Shown here: positions 36,615-46,623 of the stretch, piece by piece
Numbering within the stretch: the first letter of the stretch is position 1
How the letters are laid out: each line of letters starts with the position of its first letter
From: SAR202 cluster bacterium
Lineage (GTDB): Bacteria > Chloroflexota > Dehalococcoidia > Lucifugimonadales > OSU-TB39
Reading direction: 5' to 3'
NCBI GenBank assembly: GCA_009392195.1
Contig: VFGY01000020.1
Span: 1-58,292, forward strand
Length of the DNA stretch: 58,292 nt
Position numbers and translations under genes: made by a program
The notes under the pieces: generated by a model
What the model was told of the DNA's origin: nothing
The model's database searches: none
What the model saw: only the letters and a program-made list of their open reading frames with translations

Positions 36615-37943
36615 TTGAACAAATTCGTATCCCCTTACAGCCCTAATACAGATTCGGATAGAACAGAGATGTTGAAATCTATTGGTGTTTCTTCCGAAAA
36701 AGATCTATTTAAAGATATTCCATCGAAATTTGTAGATCCTGAATTAAATCTACCAAACCCAAGATCTGAATTAGATTTACATTCGGAACTATATAGACTC
36801 TCTAGAATGAATAAAACACCTGGGGAAATTCCATCCTTTTTAGGTGCAGGTTCATATAGGCATTTTACACCCTCAGCTGTAAAACAAATTGTAAGTAGGG
36901 GTGAATACATGACTGCTTACACACCCTATCAGCCAGAAGTAGCTCAAGGCACATTACAAACAGGCTACGAATTTCAAACAATGGTATGTGAACTAACCGG
37001 AATGGAAATAGCTAATTCAGGCATGTATGAAGGAGCTTCTGCTTTAGCGGAAGCGGCTTTAATGTCAGTGAGAATTAACAAGAGAACCGAGGTTATAATT
37101 TTAAACTCAATCTCACCTCTATATATAGATGTAATAAAAACATTTGTCGAAGCACCTTCCATCAAATTGGTAACAGCTAATTCAATTGCAGACCTTGAAT
37201 CTAAAATTTCCAGTGAAACTTCTTGTGTTTTAGTACAAAATCCAAATTTCTTTGGGTTCATGGAAAATTTAGAAAGTATATCAAATATTACCAAAAAACA
37301 TGATTCGCTAATGGTCGTAAGTAGCGACCCAATATCGATGGCATTATTTAAACCACCGGGCGATTATGATGCAGATATTGTAGTATCAGAAGGTCAATCA
37401 TTAGGAATACCTCCATCTTTTGGAGGACCTTATGTAGGTATTTTCGCGTGCAAAAAAAAGTACATGAGACAAATGCCAGGAAGAATTGTAGGAAGGACAA
37501 CGGATAGTAACAACAGAAAAGGATTTGTTTTGACTCTTCAAACCAGAGAACAGCACATCAGAAGAGAAAAAGCTACCTCAAACATATGTACTAGTGTCGC
37601 CTTAATAGCCTTGTCTGCAACAGCATATTTAGGGGCATTAGGTAAAAATGGTATAAGACATATTGCCGAACTCTGTTACCATAAAGCCCACTATGCTGCT
37701 AGTCGAATTGAATCAATTCCAGGATTTTCAATTCCCCTAAAAGGGATTTTCTTCAACGAATTCGTTATTTCGTGCCCTATCTCTCCTAAAAAAATCAACT
37801 CTATCCTGTTAGAGAACGATATTATAGGTGGCTACAATGTAACTGACTTAATAAAGAATGGAATGTTACTAAGCTTTACAGAATTAAATACAAAAGAAGA
37901 AATCGATAAATTAGTAAAAATACTTTCAAAGATTAAATATTGA
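36615..37943 (+). CDS. gcvPA: glycine dehydrogenase subunit 1 (P protein, alpha)
   Basis: The split form of the P protein (glycine decarboxylase), N-terminal half, 442 residues. SYRHFTPSAVKQI, AYTPYQPEVAQGTLQ, GGPYVGIFACKKKYMRQMPGR in short form and QTREQHIRREKATSNICT are the family markers. The start is TTG (36615), with AAGGA 9 bases upstream. An overlapping-frame TTG at 36611 is out of frame. It acts as a heterotetramer with GcvPB, as in Gram-positive bacteria and Thermus. Confidence 0.96.
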   Translation: MNKFVSPYSPNTDSDRTEMLKSIGVSSEKDLFKDIPSKFVDPELNLPNPRSELDLHSELYRLSRMNKTPGEIPSFLGAGSYRHFTPSAVKQIVSRGEYMTAYTPYQPEVAQGTLQTGYEFQTMVCELTGMEIANSGMYEGASALAEAALMSVRINKRTEVIILNSISPLYIDVIKTFVEAPSIKLVTANSIADLESKISSETSCVLVQNPNFFGFMENLESISNITKKHDSLMVVSSDPISMALFKPPGDYDADIVVSEGQSLGIPPSFGGPYVGIFACKKKYMRQMPGRIVGRTTDSNNRKGFVLTLQTREQHIRREKATSNICTSVALIALSATAYLGALGKNGIRHIAELCYHKAHYAASRIESIPGFSIPLKGIFFNEFVISCPISPKKINSILLENDIIGGYNVTDLIKNGMLLSFTELNTKEEIDKLVKILSKIKY

Positions 37944-37980
37944 ATCAACTTGAACAGCAAAAGGTAGTTAAAGAAAAATC

Positions 37981-39456
37981 TTGAACATCAATTTAGAAGA
38001 CTATAAAAGAAAATTACTAATGGAAATATCAAGTCCTGGACGATTAGGTACCACTTTACCAGAAATAGATGTACCTAAATCAGAACTCCCTGATTCAAAT
38101 TTGATAAGAAAAAGCCTAAACTTTCCTGAAGTTACTGAGTCACAGCTTGTACGATATTTTGCTAATTTAAGCCAACTAAATTTTTCAATTGACACCAACT
38201 TTTACCCACTTGGAAGCTGCACAATGAAGTACAACCCAAAGTTACATGATGAAATTGCTTCCCTCCCAGGGTTTGCTAATATCCATCCATTACAACAAGA
38301 AGAATCCGTACAAGGTGCTCTAAAAATAATGTACGAACTCCAGGTTCTACTATCTGAAATTACCGGCATGGATGCTACAAGCTTAGCTCCTTTAGCTGGA
38401 GCAGAAGGTGAACTAGCTGGAATGCTTATGATAAGAAAATATCACTTATCCAATGGAGATGTTAATCGAACCAAAGTATTAATCCCAGACAGTGCACATG
38501 GTACTAATCCTGCTTCAGCTAAAATGGCTGGTTTCGAAGTAATAACATTAAAATCAGATGATCAAGGTAATACCGATTTATCCGATTTAGAAAATCATTT
38601 AAACGAAAACTTAGCCGCAGTGATGCTGACTATACCGAGTACACTGGGTATATTTGACCCAAATATCGTAGAAATATGTAAAAAAGTACATGACTCGGGA
38701 GGTATGGTTTATGGAGATGGAGCTAATTTAAATGCATTGCTAGGTAAAGTTAAACTTGGTGAAATAGGAGTTGACGTCATACACTCAAATCTACACAAAA
38801 CATTTAGCACTCCTCACGGGGGAGGGGGGCCTGGAGCCGGACCAGTAATGGTTAACAAAAAACTTGAAAGATTTTTGCCTTCGCCAATAATAATAAAAAC
38901 AACCGACAAAAATAACGAACCTTTCTACAAAATAAATAACCAAGAAAATAGCATAGGTAAAATGGGTGCGTTTCACGGTAATTTTGGAGTACTACTAAGA
39001 GCTTACGTATATATCAGTTTATTAGGCAAAGAAGGTATAGCACAAATCAGCGAAGATGCTGTATTAAATGCTAACTATATATTGAATGAACTCAAAGATG
39101 TATTAGACTTACCTTACAATCGAACTTGTATGCATGAAGTTGTTTTTTCGGCACGAAATTTTAAAAAGAAGTTTGGAATTACTGCTTTAGACATTGCAAA
39201 AAGACTAATTGATTACGGGATTCACCCACCAACGATGTACTTCCCACTAATAGTAGAAGAAGCTTTAATGATAGAGCCAACTGAAACTGAAACAAAGGAT
39301 ACTTTGGATTATTTCATTGATGTAATAAAAACGATAGAAAATGAAGCTAATACCAATCCAGACATAATACACTCAGCTCCTCATAATGCAGGTAATACTA
39401 GGCTTGACGAAGCGAAAGCGGCTAGAGACCCAGACCTAAGTTTCAAACTAGATTAA
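37981..39456 (+). CDS. gcvPB: glycine dehydrogenase subunit 2 (P protein, beta)
   Basis: The PLP-binding half of the split glycine decarboxylase, 491 residues. FYPLGSCTMKYNPK is near the N terminus, and the PLP lysine is Lys273 in SNLHKTFSTPHGGGGPG. GAFHGNFGVLLRAYVYI and a C-terminal EPTETE segment follow. The TTG start gives an N terminus about the same length as other GcvPB proteins. Its last 4 bases overlap the end of the convergent MidA-like gene, so no room exists for a dedicated terminator. Confidence 0.96.
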   Translation: MNINLEDYKRKLLMEISSPGRLGTTLPEIDVPKSELPDSNLIRKSLNFPEVTESQLVRYFANLSQLNFSIDTNFYPLGSCTMKYNPKLHDEIASLPGFANIHPLQQEESVQGALKIMYELQVLLSEITGMDATSLAPLAGAEGELAGMLMIRKYHLSNGDVNRTKVLIPDSAHGTNPASAKMAGFEVITLKSDDQGNTDLSDLENHLNENLAAVMLTIPSTLGIFDPNIVEICKKVHDSGGMVYGDGANLNALLGKVKLGEIGVDVIHSNLHKTFSTPHGGGGPGAGPVMVNKKLERFLPSPIIIKTTDKNNEPFYKINNQENSIGKMGAFHGNFGVLLRAYVYISLLGKEGIAQISEDAVLNANYILNELKDVLDLPYNRTCMHEVVFSARNFKKKFGITALDIAKRLIDYGIHPPTMYFPLIVEEALMIEPTETETKDTLDYFIDVIKTIENEANTNPDIIHSAPHNAGNTRLDEAKAARDPDLSFKLD

Positions 39457-40661
39457 AAAAACAATCGATCGAATTCTATCTCCGCGATATGGGGATATTT
39501 CGAACTTAAATAATCAGCATGCTTATTAGTAAGCATAGGGGCTGGATAACTTTTACTATATTCCTTGGTAGGTAAAATAGAATCTAACCTGTCACTTTCC
39601 TCGCCTATATACTGTATTAAAACTTTGAATTGCCCAAATGCATCATCTCTAACCAATTGCCGAATACCAACCAAATTGCGATTTAAAACATTTTGGCTCA
39701 CTTTTTTCATTCTAATACCATCTATCCAATTTTCAACACCCCATCTATACAAATATTCTTTTTGGTTCAAAAAATATAATGACCTTAATCCAAAATTTTC
39801 ACTTTGACTAATGAGCCAAGAAAAATCAACATCTGATGTAATATCACAATAGCCGATTTGATCATATATTGAAATTGGCTGAGCATGCCTATGATAACTT
39901 CTAATACTACTTTGGGTGTTTACTGGATTATATAAATCGACATGGTCATTACCATAATCGATGGTTATTACAAATCCATTCGACAAAACTTGACTTAAAG
40001 ATTTTACCCAAGATTTTATGTAACCGTTAATCTCTCCTTCAAAGTTATTTGGCAAATCCTTCTTTAAGTTACTTAGTCTTTCGTTAATAATTGGATCAGG
40101 TTCTTTTGATAATAATTCGCAAAATCTACCATTTGATAAAGAAACCATTATTTCGTACACTTCTCCATCTATAATCTTAAACCTATTAACAGGAAAGGAA
40201 TCTAATAATTCATTCGAAATAACGCAGCCTACAACATTCTTAAAGCTATCCAGACTAGAAACAACCTTATTCAGACCATCGATACCTGATAAAGAACTAA
40301 TTAAAGACTTGGATCTATCAACTGCTACATATTCCAAAGCATCCAGGAAAGGTAATCGATTAATATGTGCATAACCAATTATATCTTGAGCTAATACTCC
40401 ATCTCCACAACCCACTTCAAGCACATAAAACTCCTGAGGCTCTCCCATTGATTTCCACATTTGATTCAATTGCAAACATAAAGAGGCTCCAAAAGCAGGG
40501 TGAGCCAGAGGACTAGTAAAGAAATTCTCGATTATCGATTTAGCAGAAGTGTAATATCCTACTTCACTATGGTATAAAGCAATTTCCATAAATTCTTTAA
40601 AAGAAATCGCTTCTTTTTGGAGAATCCGTTGCTTTATTACAGTTTCTGCTGTCAATTTCAA
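39453..40661 (-). CDS. SAM-dependent methyltransferase, MidA/NDUFAF7 family
   Basis: The 402-residue protein has the MidA/DUF185 start (ISFKEFMEIALYHSEVGYYT) and the SAM motif VLEVGCGDGVLAQDI near residue 80. The conserved SNELLDSFPVNRF and a GFVITIDYGND strand follow. Mitochondrial NDUFAF7 symmetrically dimethylates an arginine of complex I subunit NDUFS2. The bacterial target is not established but could be respiratory complex I. The gene overlaps the 3' end of gcvPB by 4 bases in convergent orientation. Confidence 0.85.
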   Translation of the reverse strand: MKLTAETVIKQRILQKEAISFKEFMEIALYHSEVGYYTSAKSIIENFFTSPLAHPAFGASLCLQLNQMWKSMGEPQEFYVLEVGCGDGVLAQDIIGYAHINRLPFLDALEYVAVDRSKSLISSLSGIDGLNKVVSSLDSFKNVVGCVISNELLDSFPVNRFKIIDGEVYEIMVSLSNGRFCELLSKEPDPIINERLSNLKKDLPNNFEGEINGYIKSWVKSLSQVLSNGFVITIDYGNDHVDLYNPVNTQSSIRSYHRHAQPISIYDQIGYCDITSDVDFSWLISQSENFGLRSLYFLNQKEYLYRWGVENWIDGIRMKKVSQNVLNRNLVGIRQLVRDDAFGQFKVLIQYIGEESDRLDSILPTKEYSKSYPAPMLTNKHADYLSSKYPHIAEIEFDRLFF

Positions 40662-40756
40662 ATTATATTTCGTTTAATGAAAAGTACCGTTTGAAAATGA
40701 TATTTAGGCGAGTTTAGTAAAAATCGATGTTAAACTTTAAGATCTGTATCTTAGAA

Positions 40757-41899
40757 TCACCTATCTTCAATTGGTTTATATTCAACATCCATAGGTCCAT
40801 CATAATATAAACGAGGTCGTAAAATACCCTTGGATTCATATTGCTCTATTATATGTATCGTCCATCCAGGTATTCTTCCCATTGCAAATAACGGTATAAA
40901 CAAATCTTCAGGTATTTCGAGAAGATAATAAACAGCACCGGCCCAAAAGTCTACATTTGGATATAATCCACGTCTAGCATATGGCTCCATAACCTTAGTA
41001 ACTGCTTCAAGTATAGAGAACCATTTTGGCTGACCAAGCCTATCACCTAAAGCTTTCGCTTCATCCTTCAAATGCACTGACCTAGGATCTACCGCTTTAT
41101 AAACAGCATGACCAAATCCCATAACTCTTCCACCAGATTCTCGAATCTTTGAAACATAATCTGAGGCATTTTCTTCGCTTCCGATTTCTAAAGTCATTTT
41201 CATGACTCCTTCGGCCGCTCCACCATGTAATGGACCCTTCAATGTTGCAATTGCTGCTGTCATACATGAATAAAAATCTGCCCGAGTTGACGCCGCTACA
41301 CGAGCAGCAAAGCTAGAAGCATTTACGCCATGTTCAGCGTGTAAAATCAAATCTTTGTCAATCAATTTAGCGTCTCTAGGATCTGGAATTTCACCTGATA
41401 GCATATATAAGAAATTTTCAGCATGGGTCAATTTGTCATTAGGGTCTATAGGTTCTTTGCCATTTCTTAGTCTATGATGACTTGCTACAATTGTAGGTAA
41501 AACAGCAGTTATTCTAAAACCAATACGCTTTGCATTTTCTATTGATATATCTTCGGAGCTAGAATCACTTGCAGACAGTAAAGACATACATGTTCTAAGA
41601 ACATCCATTGGATGAGAATCTTTCATTGACTGAATAACACTAAGAATTTCTTTATTTATTTTCCGATTTGATCTTAGTTCTAAATCAAGTTGGTTTAGTT
41701 CCGATTTGTTAGGTAAATTCCCATTAACTAAAAGATAAACAATTTCTTCGAAGGTAGCTTTTGAAGCCAAATCATGTATATTGTATCCTCTGTATATTAA
41801 CTTACCTTGTTTGCCATCGATAAAGCTGGATTTAGTCTTATCAATATAAACATTCTTCAACCCTTTTTTTATTTCCGGCTTTGGTTCTTTTTCACTCAT
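40757..41899 (-). CDS. gltA: citrate synthase
   Basis: Condenses oxaloacetate with acetyl-CoA. The 380-residue length fits the short dimeric type found in Gram-positives and archaea. The catalytic His residues lie in LHAEHGVNASSFAAR and VMGFGHAVYKAVDPR, and the active-site Asp is in PNVDFWAGAVYY. GPLHGGAAEG and the opening GKQGKLIYRGYNI are family hallmarks. It is monocistronic between the MidA-like gene and the ThDP enzyme. With malate synthase and korAB it contributes to TCA/glyoxylate flux. Confidence 0.95.
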   Translation of the reverse strand: MSEKEPKPEIKKGLKNVYIDKTKSSFIDGKQGKLIYRGYNIHDLASKATFEEIVYLLVNGNLPNKSELNQLDLELRSNRKINKEILSVIQSMKDSHPMDVLRTCMSLLSASDSSSEDISIENAKRIGFRITAVLPTIVASHHRLRNGKEPIDPNDKLTHAENFLYMLSGEIPDPRDAKLIDKDLILHAEHGVNASSFAARVAASTRADFYSCMTAAIATLKGPLHGGAAEGVMKMTLEIGSEENASDYVSKIRESGGRVMGFGHAVYKAVDPRSVHLKDEAKALGDRLGQPKWFSILEAVTKVMEPYARRGLYPNVDFWAGAVYYLLEIPEDLFIPLFAMGRIPGWTIHIIEQYESKGILRPRLYYDGPMDVEYKPIEDR

Positions 41900-42014
41900 C
41901 TAATCACTCTGAAATTTAATGTTCGTTTCAATTTATTTCTATATTCGAATCCAATTAATGTCAATGCACCAATTTGAATTATACTCATATTATAGGTTGA
42001 AATTAAAATAATAC

Positions 42015-43664
42015 TCACCAAAATTTTGGTACATTCAATTCTTCCTTGGTCATCATTTCCAATAAAGCTGGCTGTCCAGACTTGTTTGCTTCTACAGCTT
42101 CTTTTATTGCAGGTACTATTTGATCGGGAGTTGTAACTTTCTTTGAAAAAGCACCAAGACCTTCAGCAATTTTCGCATAATCACCCGTAAGCTTATGTAA
42201 ATCCCATTTTTCTGCAGCATATCCTAAATAAGGGTCTGGGCTTGTATAATTCGTCATCACACCATTATTTAATACAACAGTAAGTATCGGTATGTTAGAT
42301 CTTACAGCCGTTTCGATATCTAAACCCGCCATGCCAAAAGCTGCATCACCCATTATGTTAATAACATGCTTTTCAGGCTTAGCTAATTTTGCTCCAATAG
42401 CTAATCCAAGTCCGTAACCCAATTGAGTTGATTTACCCCATCCTATATATCCCCATGGGTTAACCGGCTTCCAAAAAGGAGAAAATTGGTCTCTCGGATA
42501 TCCAGAATCATGAGTTATTATTGTATTAGAAACATCAATCGTCGATGCTAATTCAGTCAGTACACGATATGGACTTAGTGGAACTTCATCCGAATTTAGT
42601 CTAGGATTCCATTCTGCATAAAACTGATTCCTCAACTTTTCTATCAATTGAGTTACTTTGTTTGAATTGGATAAAGGCTTAGTCCCATTCTGTCTTTTAT
42701 ATTCCTCTATCATTTGTTTCAAAACCAATTTCGCATCCCCAACGCAACCTAAACTAACTTTCCAATCTTTGTTAATATGATCAACACAGTCTGTAATTTG
42801 TGCCAAAGTAACACCTGAAGGCATTGGTGCGTTAAAGTTTGACTGTGTAAAGCTAGTACCAATTCCAATTATAAGATCTGAATTGGTTCTAAAATGATTA
42901 ACCATCAAAGTAGAAGATACTCCTCCTGTACCTAGAGATAATGAGTGTGTTTCAGGAAAAGCACTTTTGCCAGCTAAAGTAGTCATAACCGGGATACCTG
43001 TAAGTTCAACAAATTCTATCAATTCTTCTGAAGATTCTGAATACAAAACACCTTGTCCAGCGTTTATAACTGGTAGCTCAGCTTTTAAAATAGCAGATAT
43101 CAGTTCTCTAACGTTTTCTGGATCAGCTTGCGATTTTGTAACTTTAACCGGTTCATAATCAAACTGTTCATCTGGATATTCCTGGTCGGCAACATCCGAA
43201 GGTATTTCAATCAAAACTGGTCCTTTGGGTCCATTCTTAAGCTTAGTGAAAGCTCTTCGCATAAAATCGGGTATTAGTTCAACGCTGTTAACATACCCAG
43301 ACCACTTAGTTATACCTTTATAATTGTCGACAGCACTAAAATTCGGGTGTACACCAGACCTTGTGGTGCCAACACCACCAGGCAACAATAAAACTGGAAC
43401 TGAATCAGCAAATGCCTGGGCAGCACCTGCAAAAGCATTTTCTGCACCTGGGCCTGCCTGCATGGTAAAAACACCAATATTTGAGCCATTATTCACCCTA
43501 CTAAATCCATCAGCTATATTGACGCCTGCTCGTTCTTGCCTACATAAAATCGGTCGAATCCCTTCTTCAGCTGCAATTCCTATTAATCCTTGTGCAGGGA
43601 AACAGGACATCCATTCCACACCTTCAGCTTTTAATATTTTAGCTACAACTCTATGACCATTCAT
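42015..43664 (-). CDS. thiamine diphosphate-dependent enzyme (acetolactate synthase-like)
   Basis: The 549-residue ThDP enzyme of the acetohydroxyacid synthase/benzoylformate decarboxylase superfamily has the catalytic Glu44 in CRQERAGVNIADGFSR. The ThDP-Mg motif is MGDAAFGMAGLDIETAV, ending in VVLNNG (GDG-to-GDA variant). Middle-domain elements (GQGVLYSESSEELIE) are present. There is no regulatory subunit gene, so it is unlikely to be ilvB; glyoxylate carboligase, oxalyl-CoA decarboxylase-like or keto-acid decarboxylase roles are possible. A GGAGGGG ribosome site (43675-43681) is 10 bases before the ATG. Confidence 0.82.
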   Translation of the reverse strand: MNGHRVVAKILKAEGVEWMSCFPAQGLIGIAAEEGIRPILCRQERAGVNIADGFSRVNNGSNIGVFTMQAGPGAENAFAGAAQAFADSVPVLLLPGGVGTTRSGVHPNFSAVDNYKGITKWSGYVNSVELIPDFMRRAFTKLKNGPKGPVLIEIPSDVADQEYPDEQFDYEPVKVTKSQADPENVRELISAILKAELPVINAGQGVLYSESSEELIEFVELTGIPVMTTLAGKSAFPETHSLSLGTGGVSSTLMVNHFRTNSDLIIGIGTSFTQSNFNAPMPSGVTLAQITDCVDHINKDWKVSLGCVGDAKLVLKQMIEEYKRQNGTKPLSNSNKVTQLIEKLRNQFYAEWNPRLNSDEVPLSPYRVLTELASTIDVSNTIITHDSGYPRDQFSPFWKPVNPWGYIGWGKSTQLGYGLGLAIGAKLAKPEKHVINIMGDAAFGMAGLDIETAVRSNIPILTVVLNNGVMTNYTSPDPYLGYAAEKWDLHKLTGDYAKIAEGLGAFSKKVTTPDQIVPAIKEAVEANKSGQPALLEMMTKEELNVPKFW

Positions 43665-43887
43665 ATGTATAGTTCCCCTCCATCAAAATATTGGAATGTG
43701 ACTTGATTAATAAGCAATACAGTCCATTCTTGCAGATTAACACAAAATAAGATTTGTACACCATATTTTGTTTTGCAAATAGAATATGTAGTTATTCAAA
43801 TAAAATAATAATAGCTACAACTCCAACTGTTACTTCAAATCTTGACACTCCTCAAAAGCATAATTAACATTATATTAAGAGGATAAA

Positions 43888-44259
43888 ATGCCAGAAAAAT
43901 ATGAACGGGAAATTGAAGAAATACTTGCTAAATCGTCTACCAATTCTAAAAAGGCTCACGGTAGCAATTCATTATTGAATATGCTCTTTAGATATTTAAA
44001 TCAGTCAGTTAGCGTGAAAAACGTAAAAATATCACCAGGGCGAATAATGTTAATTGGCATTAGTCTTCTGTTACTTTCACTCATAATAAGAACATTCGCC
44101 CCAACTTGGACATCTTTTTTTGCTTGGACTGGTCTATTGGTTTTGATAGTTGGATATTTTTTGTTTTTCTTGGGCTCGAAAGCTTCGGCACCTGAAAAAT
44201 ATTGGCGTGGCAGACCTATAAATACAAAAAATAAATGGACAGATAAATTTAAAAGATAA
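43888..44259 (+). CDS. small two-helix membrane protein
   Basis: The 123-residue protein has a charged N-terminal third (PEKYEREIEEILAKSS), two transmembrane helices at about residues 53-70 and 75-94, and a basic tail containing WRGRP. I do not recognise a named family. An AGAGG site 5 bases before the ATG supports translation. It lies 85 bases upstream of ccdA in the same direction, so a role in the cytochrome c or envelope module is possible but only by position. Confidence 0.6.
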   Translation: MPEKYEREIEEILAKSSTNSKKAHGSNSLLNMLFRYLNQSVSVKNVKISPGRIMLIGISLLLLSLIIRTFAPTWTSFFAWTGLLVLIVGYFLFFLGSKASAPEKYWRGRPINTKNKWTDKFKR

Positions 44260-44377
44260 TTATTGAATATACTGTCAACATTTCACTGACATATCGATCT
44301 AAATAATAAGTAAACCAAAGATAAAATTAATTCACTTTATCCGATTGGTAAATAAACCTAGGTTATCAAAAATTATT

Positions 44378-45115
44378 ATGGTAGAAGTTCCACTTGTTTT
44401 TGCTTTATCCGCAGGATTTGTAGCCGCATTTAACCCTTGTGGTGCCCCAATGCTGCCTGCCTATATGGGTTATCAACTAAATCTATCCACATCTAATGAA
44501 AAATTGTATTTCATATTGTTTAGAGCAATACGCATGGGATTAATCGCAGTATTAGGATTTGTATTTGTTTTTGGGATTACTGGTTTGTTATTAATTGGTG
44601 GAGTCAAATTAATCGGTGATTTAATGCCCTTTGCGGGTTTATTAGTTGGAATTACAATTTGTACCATTGGATTATGGCTTATTTTTGCTAGAAGAAATAT
44701 TGGCATATTATCTGCCAATCGGATTGATATTGGGCCTGGGAAGGGTATGCGCAAAATGTTTTTATTTGGTATAGCATATGCAGTTTCCTCTTTAAGTTGT
44801 GCATTGCCCATATTCTTAGCCGCTATTGGCGTGGTTGTGGGACAAACTTTAGATTCTGATAGCTTATTGGAAATTCTTATTGGTTCACTAGCATACGCAG
44901 TAGGAATGGGAATCGTTTTAATATCACTTACATTAATAACCGTTTTGTTTAAAAAATTAACATTTGCACAAAAATCAGCTAGGACATTAACCCCATATGT
45001 AAATATAGGAGGAAAATTGATGATGGTGTTTGGAGGAGCTTATATAACTTATTATTGGACATTTGGTGTAGGAGGCGCACTACTATCTTATCGGTTAGAT
45101 CAGTTAATTAAATAA
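44378..45115 (+). CDS. ccdA: CcdA-family thiol-disulfide transmembrane transporter
   Basis: The roughly 245-residue, six-helix protein carries reducing equivalents across the membrane for haem attachment to cytochrome c apoproteins. The two redox cysteines are Cys21 (FNPCGAPMLPAY) and Cys141 (SLSCALPIFLA), on helices 1 and 4 as in CcdA. The frame opens at a TTG (44345). I prefer the ATG at 44378, which places helix 1 at the N terminus as in homologues. ccmA begins 4 bases after the stop, giving a ccdA-ccmA-ccmB unit. Confidence 0.85.
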   Translation: MVEVPLVFALSAGFVAAFNPCGAPMLPAYMGYQLNLSTSNEKLYFILFRAIRMGLIAVLGFVFVFGITGLLLIGGVKLIGDLMPFAGLLVGITICTIGLWLIFARRNIGILSANRIDIGPGKGMRKMFLFGIAYAVSSLSCALPIFLAAIGVVVGQTLDSDSLLEILIGSLAYAVGMGIVLISLTLITVLFKKLTFAQKSARTLTPYVNIGGKLMMVFGGAYITYYWTFGVGGALLSYRLDQLIK

Positions 45116-45119
45116 AATT

Positions 45120-45851
45120 ATGCATATGCCAACTAAAGAACCAATAATAAAAGTTGAAGGATTAGCAAAAGCTTACGGTAGGAATAAGATTTTCCACAAT
45201 CTTGATTTGACCATTAATCGTGGCGAAATCTGTGCATTAATAGGTATAAATGGCACGGGTAAAACTACTTTATTGAAAATTCTGTCAACACTTACAAAAC
45301 CTGATTCAGGAACCTTCTCAATTTCTGGGTTAGTTGCTTCCAAAAATGGAGAAAAGATTCGAAAACTAACTGGGGTAGTAACTCACAATAATTTACTTTA
45401 TGATCAATTAACGAGTTACGAAAACCTCAAATTTGCTGGCAAATTACACAACATAAAACATATTGATAAAAAGATAAATGAATTAAGCTCATTACTGAAA
45501 CTAGATACGGTTTTAAATAAAAAAATTGGATATTTATCCCATGGATTTCAAAAACGCATCTCTATAGCAAGAGCATTAATACACGACCCATTATTACTTC
45601 TATTAGACGAACCAGAATCAAATTTGGACTATTCATCCAAAACAGTACTTTTTGAACTAATAAAAAATCTTAAAAAATCTGGTAAAACAATATTGATTGC
45701 TACGCATAATATTGAAGATATTGCAAAGATCTCTGATCGTATATTGTTGGTTTCAAAAAACAAAATAAGTCTAGATCAAAAAATCAACACCTCAATTACT
45801 TCACAACAATCATCTACAATATATAAAGCACTAAACAATGAACTACTTTAA
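45120..45851 (+). CDS. ccmA: cytochrome c biogenesis ABC transporter ATPase CcmA
   Basis: ATPase of the CcmABCD complex that releases holo-CcmE from CcmC. The 243-residue ABC domain has Walker A GINGTGKTT (42-50), signature LSHGFQKR, Walker B LLLLDEP and the switch His in ATHNIED. It is close to general ABC ATPases, so the CcmA call rests on the adjacent ccmB, which starts inside its last codons (14-base overlap), and on ccdA upstream. Confidence 0.88.
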   Translation: MHMPTKEPIIKVEGLAKAYGRNKIFHNLDLTINRGEICALIGINGTGKTTLLKILSTLTKPDSGTFSISGLVASKNGEKIRKLTGVVTHNNLLYDQLTSYENLKFAGKLHNIKHIDKKINELSSLLKLDTVLNKKIGYLSHGFQKRISIARALIHDPLLLLLDEPESNLDYSSKTVLFELIKNLKKSGKTILIATHNIEDIAKISDRILLVSKNKISLDQKINTSITSQQSSTIYKALNNELL

Positions 45852-46506
45852 AGTAATTTATAGTATTGTTTGGAAAGACATACTAACCGAATCACGTAGC
45901 AAAGAAATCCTTGCGTCTATCTTTTCATTTTCATTACTAATAATGTTTATATTTAGCTTTGGAACTAATCCCACACCTAATATGTTGGTTACAATAGGTC
46001 CAGCTATATTCTGGATTGCTATGGTAGTTGGAAGTACAACAGGACTTGCACAAGCTATTGCCTCCGAGCCGGGAGAAAACCACTTAGATCTATTACTCTT
46101 AGCCCCGATAAGTAGAGATTCATTATACTTCGGCAAAATGATATCTAATTTTTCAATAATGGTAATAATTGAATTAATTCTTTTACCCATTGCGATAATG
46201 ATTTTAAATATAAAATTTGATTTATTTTACACTCCTGTAGTTATAATCCTTGCAACACTCGGAATAAGTTTGATAGGGACATTATTTGCAACTATGTCTG
46301 CTAACGTAAAATATAGAGAATTAGTACTGCCTCTATTATTTATACCGATAGTAATTCCTACTTTATTGTCCGCGATAGGTGCGTTTAAAAGCATTGCTAC
46401 AGCTGACCAAAACAATCTTGAACTCTGGATAGCTTTTTTGTTAGTAACTGACGCTATTTTCGTTGTCATATGTCCTATAGGATTTACTCAAATTACTCAA
46501 GATTAA
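45838..46506 (+). CDS. ccmB: haem exporter/cytochrome c biogenesis membrane protein CcmB
   Basis: The 222-residue protein has six hydrophobic segments and the CcmB pattern: an N-terminal WKDILTESRSKE, FSFGTNP after the first helix, and GLAQAIASEPGENHLDLLLLAPISR in the cytoplasmic loop. It overlaps ccmA by 14 bases, implying coupled translation. It is the last gene of the rightward half of the split Ccm locus; ccmC, a ccmD-like gene and ccmE are leftward beyond korAB. Confidence 0.92.
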   Translation: MNYFKVIYSIVWKDILTESRSKEILASIFSFSLLIMFIFSFGTNPTPNMLVTIGPAIFWIAMVVGSTTGLAQAIASEPGENHLDLLLLAPISRDSLYFGKMISNFSIMVIIELILLPIAIMILNIKFDLFYTPVVIILATLGISLIGTLFATMSANVKYRELVLPLLFIPIVIPTLLSAIGAFKSIATADQNNLELWIAFLLVTDAIFVVICPIGFTQITQD

Positions 46507-46546
46507 ATTTCCAGATCGATTATTATACATTAAAAAGATTTTATAA

Positions 46547-46576
46547 TTGACACTTTCTCAGTCCCCCTGCTATATT
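46547..46576 (+). promoter_or_regulatory. strong sigma70-type promoter of korAB
   Basis: A perfect -35 TTGACA (46547-46552), an 18-base spacer, and an extended -10 TGC-TATATT (TG at 46568-46569, -10 at 46571-46576). It is the best promoter match in the window and predicts a start near 46583 with a leader of about 110 bases. Confidence 0.75.
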
Positions 46577-46591
46577 AAACGTATACAAACA

Positions 46592-46608
46592 TTAGGTTTT
46601 AAACCTAA
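46592..46608. repeat. palindrome at the korA transcription start region
   Basis: TTAGGTTT and AAACCTAA form an 8-bp perfect dyad around one T. It lies about 16 bases downstream of the -10, so it is positioned as an operator or as the first leader hairpin. Confidence 0.5.
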
Positions 46609-46623
46609 CATATAAAGTTTTGA

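Noticed and set aside
43852-43880. TTGACA-17-TAACAT as promoter for the 123-residue membrane protein
   Set aside because: The -10 would end 7 bases before the ATG, so the ribosome site would not be transcribed; the match is probably chance in AT-rich DNA.
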